NCBI RefSeq assembly: GCF_963676475.1
Contig: NZ_OY781106.1
Span: forward strand, 2,976,001-3,040,000
Source: an uncultured Celeribacter sp.
Lineage (GTDB): Bacteria > Pseudomonadota > Alphaproteobacteria > Rhodobacterales > Rhodobacteraceae
Direction: 5' to 3'
DNA length: 64,000 nucleotides
The position numbers were made by a program, and so were the translations under genes. Below, one piece after another: positions 51,443-59,019 of this stretch (its first letter is position 1; every line of letters starts with the position of its first letter). The notes below the pieces were generated by a model, which was not told where the DNA came from, did not search any database, and saw only the letters and a list, made by a program, of their open reading frames with translations.

Positions 51443-52171
51443 ATGGCACGAAAAAGCAAGAAAAAGACAAAACCCAAAGGGCAGAGCACAGGCCCCGGTT
51501 TTTTCCGGCGTCTGCGGCGGCGTGTCTTTCGTGGTGTTCTGGCCGTTTTTGCACTCTTTCTGATTTGGATTCTGGCCTATTCGGTCCTTCCGGTGCCCGG
51601 CACCTTCTACATGATGGCCGAAAGCGGTCGCCAAGGGGATATGGTCGATTACCAATGGGTGCCGATGGAGCGGATGTCGCCGCATCTGGCGCGTGCTGTT
51701 GTTGCCGCTGAGGACGCGAATTTTTGCGCGCATTGGGGTTTTGACCTTGCCGCGATCCGATCGGCGATTGCCGAGGGTGGCAATCGTGGCGCCTCGACCA
51801 TCAGCCAGCAGACGGTTAAAAACACCTTCCTCTGGCATGGGCGAAGCTGGCCGCGCAAAGCTTTGGAGGCGATGATCACGCCGGTGGTTGAACTGACCTG
51901 GAGCAAGCAGCGCATTCTTGAGGTCTATTTGAACATTGCTGAATTCGACAGAGGGATTTTCGGGGTCGAAGCCGCCTCTCGGCATTATTTCGGTGTAGGT
52001 CCTGAAAATGTTACGGCCCAGCAAGCGGCCCAGCTTGCGGCTATTTTGCCAGCCCCTAAAGAGAGAAATGCCGGGAGTCCCGGGCCTTTTGTTCGGCGAA
52101 GAGCCGCGCAGATCGTCGATGGGGCGGCCACAATCGCGCGAGATGGCCGCGCAGCCTGTTTCGAGCATTGA
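51443..52171 (+). CDS. mtgA: monofunctional biosynthetic peptidoglycan transglycosylase
   Basis: About 242 aa. Basic cytosolic N terminus, one membrane anchor (GVLAVFALFLIWILAYSVL), then a GT51 domain with catalytic Glu90 in VAAEDANFCAHWGFD, GASTISQQTVKNTFLW and YLNIAEFDRGIFGVEAAS. Polymerises lipid II at the outer face of the inner membrane. The start is uncertain: 51443 (MARKSKKK) or 51428; neither has a strong ribosome site, and frames reaching back to 51356 run through the gltB terminator. Confidence 0.93.
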   Translation: MARKSKKKTKPKGQSTGPGFFRRLRRRVFRGVLAVFALFLIWILAYSVLPVPGTFYMMAESGRQGDMVDYQWVPMERMSPHLARAVVAAEDANFCAHWGFDLAAIRSAIAEGGNRGASTISQQTVKNTFLWHGRSWPRKALEAMITPVVELTWSKQRILEVYLNIAEFDRGIFGVEAASRHYFGVGPENVTAQQAAQLAAILPAPKERNAGSPGPFVRRRAAQIVDGAATIARDGRAACFEH

Positions 52172-52219
52172 ACTGCCTGCTGTCCTGCGGCAAGTAGGGA
52201 AAAAACGCGAGTAGAAATC

Positions 52220-52885
52220 ATGATCCGTCTGTATCACGTCCCCCTTTCTCCATTTTGCCGCAAAGTCCGTCTGGTGCTTGCGGAAAAGAAGCTTGAGGTG
52301 GAGCTGATCGAGGAACGCTACTGGGAACAGGACCCGGATTTCATGCGCCGCAACCCCGCGGGCAAGGTACCTGTGCTGCGGATCGACGATATGAACCTGT
52401 CGGAAAGCACGCCGATTTGTGAGTATCTCGAAGAGCGCTACCCGAACCCAGTTTTGATGCCGAAAGATGCCGAAGGGCGCTACGAAGTGCGCCGTCTTGT
52501 GGCGTGGTTCGATGATAAATTCCACAATGAGGTGACGTCGAAGCTTTTGTACGAGCGCGTCAATCGAAAGCTGATGAAATCGGGCTATCCGGTCGCGGCG
52601 AATGTCAAATCAGGCTCAAAGGCGATCAAATATCACCTCGACTATATGGCCTGGCTGTTGGATCGTCGGCGGTGGTTGGCGGGGGATGCGATGACGCTGG
52701 CGGATTTCGCGGCGGCGGCGCATCTGTCTTCGCTTGATTATATTTCGGATGTGGATTGGAACCGGCATGACGTCGTGAAGGACTGGTATGCCAAGATTAA
52801 ATCGCGTCCGGCGTTCCGGTCTTTGCTGGCGGATCAGGTGTCGAGCTTTCCGCCTCCGGCGCACTACACCGATCTCGATTTTTGA
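52220..52885 (+). CDS. glutathione S-transferase family protein
   Basis: 221 aa. Thioredoxin-like N-terminal domain (LYHVPLSPFCRKVRLVLAEK, GKVPVLRIDD, SESTPICEYLEER) and an all-helical C-terminal domain with GDAMTLADFAAAAHLSSLDY. The Ser/Cys in the SPFCRK loop is the likely glutathione contact. Substrate unknown; alphaproteobacterial homologues with this look are often stand-alone detoxification enzymes. 48 bases after mtgA. Confidence 0.88.
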   Translation: MIRLYHVPLSPFCRKVRLVLAEKKLEVELIEERYWEQDPDFMRRNPAGKVPVLRIDDMNLSESTPICEYLEERYPNPVLMPKDAEGRYEVRRLVAWFDDKFHNEVTSKLLYERVNRKLMKSGYPVAANVKSGSKAIKYHLDYMAWLLDRRRWLAGDAMTLADFAAAAHLSSLDYISDVDWNRHDVVKDWYAKIKSRPAFRSLLADQVSSFPPPAHYTDLDF

Positions 52886-52895
52886 GGATCAGATT

Positions 52896-52963
52896 GGGGG
52901 GCTGTCTGCCCCCCCTTGCCCTTTGGGCAATTCCCCCCGAGGATGTTTCCGGACAAAAGAAGG
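52896..52963. repeat. candidate dispersed intergenic element with two hairpins
   Basis: GGGGGGC-TGTCT-GCCCCCC (52896-52914) and TTGCCC-TTT-GGGCAA (52916-52930) are followed by CCCCCCGAGGATGTTTCCGG and ACAAAAGAAGG. The pattern of G-rich hairpin, CCCCGAGGAT and a CAAAAGAAG tail resembles repeats I recall between genes in many Rhodobacteraceae genomes. Only one copy is seen in this window. It may also terminate the transferase gene. Confidence 0.45.
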
Positions 52964-52971
52964 CGTGATCA

Positions 52972-54012
52972 GTGCCCAGTTTGGATAAGGAAATCGTGCG
53001 CGCGCGGGCTTTGGAGGAAGGATTCTCCAAAGCCTCTTTCGGACGCCCGGATATTCCCGAAGCCATGGAGCGGCTCAAGGCCTTCGTCGCCGAGGGTCGG
53101 CACGGGCAGATGAGTTGGATGGAGGAGCGGATGAACTGGCGGGGGGACCCGGCGGCGCTCTGGCCAGAGGCGAAATCCGTAATCATGCTGGCGGAGGCCT
53201 ACACGCCGGAAGAAGACCCTTTGGCGCTCATAAATAGACCCGAATCCGGCGCAATTTCGGTTTATGCCCGCAATCGGGATTACCATGACATCGTTAAGAA
53301 GCGCCTCAAACGGCTGGGACGATGGTTGATCGAGCAGGCGGGGCCAGAGACAGAAATTAAAGTGTTCGTCGATACGGCGCCGGTGATGGAAAAGCCTTTG
53401 GGGCAAAAGGCAGGGCTGGGTTGGCAAGGGAAACACACCAATCTTTTGTCGCGCGATCTGGGGAATTGGTTCTTCCTCGGGGCGATTTTCACGACCCATG
53501 AGTTCGACCCTGATCCAGCGGAAAAAGACCATTGCGGGTCTTGCCGCGCCTGTCTGGATGCCTGTCCGACGGATGCATTCCCGGCGCCGTTTCAGATCGA
53601 TGCACGGCGTTGCGTGTCCTATCTGACCATCGAGCATCACGGTCCGGTGGACGAAGAGTTGCGCGGCAAACTTGGCAATCGGATTTACGGCTGTGACGAT
53701 TGTCTGGCGGCCTGTCCGTGGAATAAATTCGCAGTGGCTGCGAAAGATATTCGGTTTGCGGCAAGAGAAGAGTTGATCGCGCCGCCGCTTGCGGAGCTGG
53801 CGCAATTGGACGATGCCGCGTTTCGGGAGAAGTTTTCAGGCTCGCCGATCAAGCGCATTGGACGCGACCGATTTGTGCGGAATGTGCTTTATGCCATAGG
53901 AAATTCCGGGTCGCCGGAGTTGCGGTCAGTGGCCGCGCGCCTGTGCGAGGATGCCGACCCCACGGTGCGTGATGCGGCTCAATGGGCCGTTGCGCGCTTG
54001 TCAGACACATGA
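52972..54012 (+). CDS. queG: epoxyqueuosine reductase
   Basis: 346 aa. Last step of queuosine synthesis: reduction of epoxyqueuosine in tRNA, cobalamin-dependent. Two 4Fe-4S motifs, CGSCRACLDACPTDAF and CDDCLAACPWNKF, and the upstream GWQGKHTNLLSRDLGNWFFLG block. A HEAT-like C-terminal region (SGSPELRSVAARLCEDADPT) follows. Begins at GTG 52972 with GAAGG ten bases upstream. Confidence 0.94.
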   Translation: MPSLDKEIVRARALEEGFSKASFGRPDIPEAMERLKAFVAEGRHGQMSWMEERMNWRGDPAALWPEAKSVIMLAEAYTPEEDPLALINRPESGAISVYARNRDYHDIVKKRLKRLGRWLIEQAGPETEIKVFVDTAPVMEKPLGQKAGLGWQGKHTNLLSRDLGNWFFLGAIFTTHEFDPDPAEKDHCGSCRACLDACPTDAFPAPFQIDARRCVSYLTIEHHGPVDEELRGKLGNRIYGCDDCLAACPWNKFAVAAKDIRFAAREELIAPPLAELAQLDDAAFREKFSGSPIKRIGRDRFVRNVLYAIGNSGSPELRSVAARLCEDADPTVRDAAQWAVARLSDT

Positions 54013-54050
54013 GATTTTAGGCGGGTTCCCAACCGATTTGGAGATGCACG

Positions 54051-54968
54051 ATGGACCCGTTTCGGGGCATTGCCCTCAAGCTCGCGTCCGTCACCTGTTT
54101 CGTGGTGATGGCGGCGCTGATCAAGGCGGCGAGTGCAGAAGTGCCTCCGGGCGAGGCGGTATTTTTTCGCTCTCTTTTCGCGCTTCCCGTGATTTTTATT
54201 TGGTTGGTGGGGCGCGGTGAGTTCCTTGAGGGACTGAGGGTCAAATCGCCGATGGGCCATGTCTGGCGCGGGATGATCGGGGCCAGCGCGATGTTTTTGA
54301 ACTTTTATGCGCTTGGTCTGCTGCCGCTGCCGGAAGCAACTGTGATCGGCTACGCCTCTCCCCTGTTGCTGGTGGTATTTGCCGCCATGTTCGCGGGCGA
54401 AGATGTGCGATTGTTCCGATTTTCTGCCGTGTTTGCCGGGCTTATCGGCGTTGTGATCGTGATGATGCCGCGAATCACAGTGTTCAATGGGGCTCCTGAT
54501 CCTCTTGAACAGCTTGGCGCGATGGTGGCCCTCGGCGGGGCGTGTTTGGCGGCCATCGTTCAATTGCATGTGCGGAACATGGTGAGAAGTGAGAGCACGA
54601 CATCAATTGTGTTTTGGTTTTCGATTTCCTGCACCGTGGCGGCACTTATGACCTTGCCGTTTTCGCAATGGGTTATACCAAGCGCGTTGGCCTGTGTGTT
54701 TCTCATCCTGTCCGGCTTGATCGGTGGTCTGGCGCAGGTGTGCCTGACGTCATGCTATCGCTATGGCGATGCCTCGATGCTTGCACCGTTCGACTATGCG
54801 TCGATGGTCTTCGCGTTGATCATTGGCTATGTCTTTTTCGACGAAGTGCCGACGATGGCAATGCTGGCTGGTGCCTTGATCGTGATCGCAGCGGGTGTTG
54901 CGATCATCTGGCGCGAGAGAGCGCTTGGCCTCAGTGCCTCGCGTCGTAAAAAGGCGGATGCGCTTTAG
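54051..54968 (+). CDS. EamA / drug-metabolite transporter family permease
   Basis: 305 aa, about ten membrane segments in two EamA repeats (IALKLASVTCFVVMAALIKA, ALGLLPLPEATVIGYASPLL; FLILSGLIGGLAQVCLTSCY, MLAPFDYASMVFALIIGYVF). Transport direction and substrate are unknown. The gene ends 4 bases inside the convergent hypothetical gene. Confidence 0.85.
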   Translation: MDPFRGIALKLASVTCFVVMAALIKAASAEVPPGEAVFFRSLFALPVIFIWLVGRGEFLEGLRVKSPMGHVWRGMIGASAMFLNFYALGLLPLPEATVIGYASPLLLVVFAAMFAGEDVRLFRFSAVFAGLIGVVIVMMPRITVFNGAPDPLEQLGAMVALGGACLAAIVQLHVRNMVRSESTTSIVFWFSISCTVAALMTLPFSQWVIPSALACVFLILSGLIGGLAQVCLTSCYRYGDASMLAPFDYASMVFALIIGYVFFDEVPTMAMLAGALIVIAAGVAIIWRERALGLSASRRKKADAL

Positions 54969-55465
54969 TCCAGGACCCGGTTCCAAAATCCGTTTTGGCC
55001 AAGCCTGTCACGACGTTCCTGTTCTTTCGCGACCGCTTTGCGTTGTGCGATGACCAGTCGCGCTGCCTGTGTTGCGGGAAGCACGCCCTCGGCGGCACGT
55101 TTCGCCGGGAAAGGGCCGATCTGACTTCCGCCGACGAGGTAGGTGATGTTGACGTCCGCACTATTGGGAATGCTGCGAAATTTCACCTGAACATCGGTTT
55201 CAAGGCGCGCAAAAGCGGTTTCCAGACTGGATTGATATTGGGCTTTGCTGGCAGCGCTTTTGGCGAGAGTCCCAATATCGACCACCGCGAGAATAAGGCT
55301 CTTGTTCTCAATCTGACCCGCCTCGGTCAGGCGTTCGACGGTGATGCCCAGAGGGCGCAGAGAGGGGTTTTTTGTGATCATGTAAGCGGTCAAGGCAAGG
55401 ACCGCCGGGGTCACGATGAAGACCGTGATAAGAACGATAACAATACTGTCTTTGCGGCTGACCAC
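54965..55465 (-). CDS. membrane-anchored protein of unknown function
   Basis: 166 aa, GTG start at 55465 supported by AGGAGG (55477-55472) six bases upstream. One N-terminal membrane segment (IVIVLITVFIVTPAVLALTAYM), then a soluble, presumably periplasmic domain with mixed helices, including AQYQSSLETAFARLETDVQV, and a charged C-terminal helix (VIAQRKAVAKEQERRDRLG). No family recognised. Downstream of ilvE on the same strand with a 65-base gap holding a long hairpin. Confidence 0.7.
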   Translation of the reverse strand: MVSRKDSIVIVLITVFIVTPAVLALTAYMITKNPSLRPLGITVERLTEAGQIENKSLILAVVDIGTLAKSAASKAQYQSSLETAFARLETDVQVKFRSIPNSADVNITYLVGGSQIGPFPAKRAAEGVLPATQAARLVIAQRKAVAKEQERRDRLGQNGFWNRVLD

Positions 55466-55475
55466 GTCATGCCTC

Positions 55476-55504
55476 CTGCCAATCTGATTGAATCAGACTG
55501 GCAG
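55476..55504 (-). promoter_or_regulatory. hairpin abutting the ribosome site of the 166-aa gene
   Basis: CTGCCA-A-TCTGAT-TGA-ATCAGA-C-TGGCAG: twelve paired bases with one mismatch. On the minus strand its base ends in GGCAG and the AGGAGG of the following gene overlaps it by two bases. It could terminate ilvE transcription partly or limit initiation at the downstream gene. Confidence 0.55.
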
Positions 55505-55530
55505 AAAGCTCTTATTTTAAGGTTAAAGCC

Positions 55531-56400
55531 TTAGCTGCGAACCAGTTTTTCGTAGTCTTCGGAGATCTCACGCGTCAGTGCGCCGACCTCGAACATATAG
55601 TCGCCGATCTGGCCCACAGGGGTCACCTCGGCGGCGGTGCCGGTGAGGAAGCATTGTTCGAACCCGTCAAGTTCCTCCGGCATGATGCGGCGCTCATGCA
55701 CCGCGATGCCCTTGTCCTTCAGCATGCCGATCACCGTCTGGCGGGTGATGCCATTGAGGATCGCGTCGGGGATCGGCGTGTGCACTTCGCCGTCTTTGAC
55801 GAAAAAGATATTCGCGCCGGTCGCCTCGGCCACATAGCCGCGATAGTCCATGAACAGAGCGTCGGAACAGCCTTTGGCTTCGGCTGCATGTTTCGACATG
55901 GTGCAGATCATGTAGAGACCGGCGGCTTTCGCGGCGGTCGGGATGGTTTCCGGCGAGGGGCGTTTCCATTTCGCGATGTCGAGCTTGGCGCCCTGCATTT
56001 TCGCGTCGCCATAATAGGCGCCCCATTCCCAGGCTGCGACCGCCATACGCACAGGGTTTCTGTTGGCCGCAACCCCCATATCGTCGCCTGCGCCACGCCA
56101 AGCCACGACACGCACATAGGCGTTGTCCCAACCGTTGGCTTTGAGCACATCGTATTTCGCCTTCTCGATCTCTTCGACCGTGTAGGGGATCGGCATGTCG
56201 AGCGCTTTGCCGGAGGCCAGAAGACGTTCGGAATGCTCGACGGATTTGAAAATCTTGCCGTTGTAGCAGCGCTCGCCTTCGAACACGGAGGAGGCGTAAT
56301 GCATGGCGTGGGTCAGAATATGCACCTTCGCGTCGCGCCAATCGACAAGGGCGCCATCCATCCAGATATATCCGTCGCGATCTTCGTAGCTGCCCGCCAT
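55531..56400 (-). CDS. ilvE: branched-chain amino acid aminotransferase
   Basis: 289 aa, fold-type IV PLP enzyme catalysing the last step of valine, leucine and isoleucine synthesis. The PLP Lys is in TIPTAAKAAGLYMIC, with YVAEATGANIFFVKDG and NGITRQTVIGM following. The ATG at 56400 has AAGGAGAG at a good distance; the upstream in-frame ATG (56433) is not needed. Divergent from the MarR gene across 178 bases. Confidence 0.95.
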   Translation of the reverse strand: MAGSYEDRDGYIWMDGALVDWRDAKVHILTHAMHYASSVFEGERCYNGKIFKSVEHSERLLASGKALDMPIPYTVEEIEKAKYDVLKANGWDNAYVRVVAWRGAGDDMGVAANRNPVRMAVAAWEWGAYYGDAKMQGAKLDIAKWKRPSPETIPTAAKAAGLYMICTMSKHAAEAKGCSDALFMDYRGYVAEATGANIFFVKDGEVHTPIPDAILNGITRQTVIGMLKDKGIAVHERRIMPEELDGFEQCFLTGTAAEVTPVGQIGDYMFEVGALTREISEDYEKLVRS

Positions 56401-56426
56401 GGGTCTCTCCTTTTCGTGTCTCTGTC

Positions 56427-56464
56427 GCATCACGTTCTTTCGTGAAATTGCGTGATGCTCATCA
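56427..56464. promoter_or_regulatory. nested inverted repeats in the ilvE / MarR divergent region
   Basis: GCATCACG (56427-56434) and CGTGATGC (56451-56458) are perfect 8-base arms 16 bases apart. Inside, CACG-TTCTTT-CGTG (56431-56444) shares the left arm, and TGATG-CT-CATCA (56453-56464) shares the right. Such overlapping dyads suit a dimeric winged-helix regulator such as the neighbouring MarR protein. Placement is upstream of both divergent genes. Confidence 0.5.
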
Positions 56465-56578
56465 TTTTGGGATTATTATTGCGCCAAATCCCGATTTCGC
56501 TACCAATTCGATCTTGGAATGTCAACAACGCTGACTTAAAGTGAGCGGAAATTATGCGATTTGAGAATGAGGCAGAAC

Positions 56579-57103
56579 ATGGCGGACGGTAAGGCTGGCG
56601 GTACGCAAAGCGGTGAGGCTCTTCTGTTCCTGACGGACGAACAGCTCCGCAAGGGGATCGAGGCCATGTTCTTTGCCTACCGCGGTTTTACGGCGGACCC
56701 GGATCGCATTTTGGAGAAATACGGCTACGGTCGGGCGCATCACAGAGCTGTCCATTTCATTGCGCGCGCGCCGGGGACGAATGTGAACAACCTTCTGGCC
56801 ATTTTGGGCGTGACGAAACAGTCGCTGAACCGGGTGCTTAGGACCCTCATTGAAGACGGGCTGGTCGAAAGTCGCGTCGGAGTGCAGGACAAACGTGAGC
56901 GTCATCTGTATCTTACGGAAACCGGCCAATCGCTTGAGGCGGAATTGTCGGAGGCGCAACGGGCCAGGATGCGGGTCGCTTATCGCGATGCGGGGCACGA
57001 GGCGGTTGCGGGATTTCGTCGGGTGCTTGAGGCCATGATGGACCCGGATCAGGCGGTCTATTTCAACGCCATGTCCAAAAACATGCCGAAAAAGGAGGAG
57101 TGA
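56579..57103 (+). CDS. MarR-type winged-helix regulator, PetP-like
   Basis: 174 aa. DNA-binding part ILGVTKQSLNRVLRTLIEDG and LVESRVGVQDKRERHLYL; N-terminal helix FFAYRGFTADPDRILEKYGY. In Rhodobacter capsulatus PetP precedes the response regulator PetR, needed for cytochrome bc1 and c2 production; the same pair and order appear here, so PetP is likely. Start at 56579 (GAGG six bases upstream) is preferred to the earlier ATG at 56567. A 13-codon ATG frame begins at 56554 and overlaps it. Confidence 0.75.
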   Translation: MADGKAGGTQSGEALLFLTDEQLRKGIEAMFFAYRGFTADPDRILEKYGYGRAHHRAVHFIARAPGTNVNNLLAILGVTKQSLNRVLRTLIEDGLVESRVGVQDKRERHLYLTETGQSLEAELSEAQRARMRVAYRDAGHEAVAGFRRVLEAMMDPDQAVYFNAMSKNMPKKEE

Positions 57104-57104
57104 T

Positions 57105-57803
57105 GTGAGCGGGGAAATTCACCTTCTGATCGTCGACGATGACGAGCGCATTCGTGGCTTGTTACAAAAATTCCTGATCCGCCACGGGTTTTGCGTGACG
57201 GCGGCCCGCGATGCGGCCCATGCGCGACGCCTTTTGGCGGGGTTGGAGTTCGACCTCATCGTGCTCGATGTGATGATGCCGGGCGAAGATGGCATCAGCC
57301 TGACGCGTGATCTGCGCCAGTCGATCAGCACGCCGATCATGTTGCTGACGGCCAAGGGTGAGACGGAGGACCGCATCACGGGGCTTGAGGCCGGGGCCGA
57401 TGATTATCTTGCAAAGCCGTTCGAGCCAAAGGAGTTGTTGCTGCGCATCAACGCGGTTCTGCGCCGGATGCCGCAGATGGAAGAGGCCGAAGCTGGGCCG
57501 AAATACCTGCATTTGGGTCGATTCCGCTACGATGTGGAGCGGGGCGAGCTTTGGGAGGGCGATCAGATTGTGCGTCTGACTGGCACCGAAGCGCAGCTGA
57601 TGAAAATCTTCGTGGCCTCGACTGGCGAACCTGTGACGCGCACCGAATTGGTCGAACGCCTCGGACGTGATGGTGGACAGGCGCAAGAACGTGCGGTGGA
57701 TGTGCAGATCACGCGTCTGCGGCGCAAGCTCGAAGACGACCCGCGCCAACCGCGATACCTGCAAACCGTGCGCGGTGCGGGCTATATGCTGACGCCTGAG
57801 TAA
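57105..57803 (+). CDS. petR: OmpR-family response regulator, PetR-like
   Basis: 232 aa. Receiver domain with phospho-Asp55 (LIVLDVMMPGEDGISL), acidic pocket IVDDDERIR and Lys104 in YLAKPFEPKE; C-terminal winged helix (AVDVQITRLRRKLEDDPRQP, RYLQTVRGAGYML). GTG start at 57105 right after the MarR stop, with AAAGGAGGAG upstream; coupled translation. No histidine kinase gene follows: the next gene is xseB. The PetR assignment rests on the PetP-like neighbour. Confidence 0.8.
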   Translation: MSGEIHLLIVDDDERIRGLLQKFLIRHGFCVTAARDAAHARRLLAGLEFDLIVLDVMMPGEDGISLTRDLRQSISTPIMLLTAKGETEDRITGLEAGADDYLAKPFEPKELLLRINAVLRRMPQMEEAEAGPKYLHLGRFRYDVERGELWEGDQIVRLTGTEAQLMKIFVASTGEPVTRTELVERLGRDGGQAQERAVDVQITRLRRKLEDDPRQPRYLQTVRGAGYMLTPE

Positions 57804-57896
57804 GCGCCCCAAACACCGGGCCGGAATGCAAAACTCAAACTGGCCTTCCCGGGCGGTTTTCCTATATGCAGTGGGAGAAACATTCGGGAGAGTCCA

Positions 57897-58139
57897 ATGA
57901 GCGATACGCCGGTCAGCGAAATGTCCTTTGAAACCGCCATGGCGGAGTTGAACGAGGTTGTGAGCAAGCTCGAACGCGGCGATGTGGCCTTGGAAGACAG
58001 CATTGCGCTTTATGAACGTGGCGCTGCGCTCAAGGCGCATTGCGAGGCCAAGCTCAAGGATGCCGAAGAGAAGGTCGAAAAGATCACTGTGGGGCCGGAT
58101 GGCACCGCGACCGGGACGGCAAAGGCCGAAGGTGTCTGA
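57897..58139 (+). CDS. xseB: exodeoxyribonuclease VII small subunit
   Basis: 80 aa. Typical MSFETAMAELNEVVSKLERG, EDSIALYERGAAL and LKDAEEKVEKI. Non-catalytic partner of XseA. Its stop overlaps the ispA ATG by one base. The xseB-ispA-dxs order is conserved across many proteobacteria. Confidence 0.95.
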   Translation: MSDTPVSEMSFETAMAELNEVVSKLERGDVALEDSIALYERGAALKAHCEAKLKDAEEKVEKITVGPDGTATGTAKAEGV

Positions 58140-59005
58140 TGCAAGACGGGTTGGCGCGGTGTAAGGCGGCCGTTTCCGCCTGTTTCGACACTGTTTTGGC
58201 GCCTCTGGGGACCATGCCGGTCGAGGAGGGGATGCGCTATGCCCTCAATGGTGGCAAGCGCCTGCGGGCTTACCTCGTGATGGAGGGCGCCGCGCTTCAT
58301 GGTGTGCCTGCCGAACGCTCCGTCTGGGCCGCCGCCGCGATCGAAGCGGTGCATGCCTATAGCCTCGTGCATGACGATCTGCCCTGTATGGACGACGACG
58401 ATCTACGACGTGGCCAGCCGACCGTGCACAAACGCTGGGACGAGGCGACGGCTGTGCTTGTCGGGGATGCGCTTCAAACCCTTGCTTTTGAACTTTTGAC
58501 GCGTCCCGAGATGGGCGTTTCCAGCCAAATTAGGGTCGATTTGATCGCCTCTCTGGCGAAAGCGTCCGGCGCGCAAGGCATGGTCTTGGGTCAGGCACAG
58601 GACATCGCGGCGGAGACCTCTGCGACTCCGCTTGATCTGCAAGAGATTACGGTGTTGCAAGGCAACAAAACCGGCGCGCTGATCGAATGGTCCGCCCGCG
58701 CAGGCGCCATTTTGGGCGGTGGCGATCCCACCCATCTGGGAAGTTATGCTAAGGCGCTGGGCCTCGCGTTTCAAATTCAAGACGACATTCTCGATGTCGA
58801 AGGCGATGTCGAGAAAACCGGCAAGGCCGTGGGCAAGGATGCCGAGGCGGGCAAGGCGACCTTCGTGTCGCTTCTGGGGCTTGAGGGCGCCAAGGTCCGC
58901 GCTAGCTCTCTGGTCGATGAGGCCTGTGCGGCATTGAGCCCCTATGGATCGCGGGCCGAGCCCTTGCGAGACGTCGCCCGCTTCGTTATTTCGCGGGAAA
59001 CCTGA
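58139..59005 (+). CDS. ispA: (2E,6E)-farnesyl diphosphate synthase
   Basis: 288 aa. Aspartate-rich motifs HDDLPCMDDDDLRRGQPTVH and FQIQDDILDVEGD, with GGKRLRAYL near the N terminus. Condenses IPP with DMAPP and GPP. The ATG at 58139 joins the xseB stop (TGATG); the open frame upstream overlaps xseB and is rejected. Confidence 0.95.
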   Translation: MQDGLARCKAAVSACFDTVLAPLGTMPVEEGMRYALNGGKRLRAYLVMEGAALHGVPAERSVWAAAAIEAVHAYSLVHDDLPCMDDDDLRRGQPTVHKRWDEATAVLVGDALQTLAFELLTRPEMGVSSQIRVDLIASLAKASGAQGMVLGQAQDIAAETSATPLDLQEITVLQGNKTGALIEWSARAGAILGGGDPTHLGSYAKALGLAFQIQDDILDVEGDVEKTGKAVGKDAEAGKATFVSLLGLEGAKVRASSLVDEACAALSPYGSRAEPLRDVARFVISRET

Positions 59006-59019
59006 GAAAGCGAGACGCC

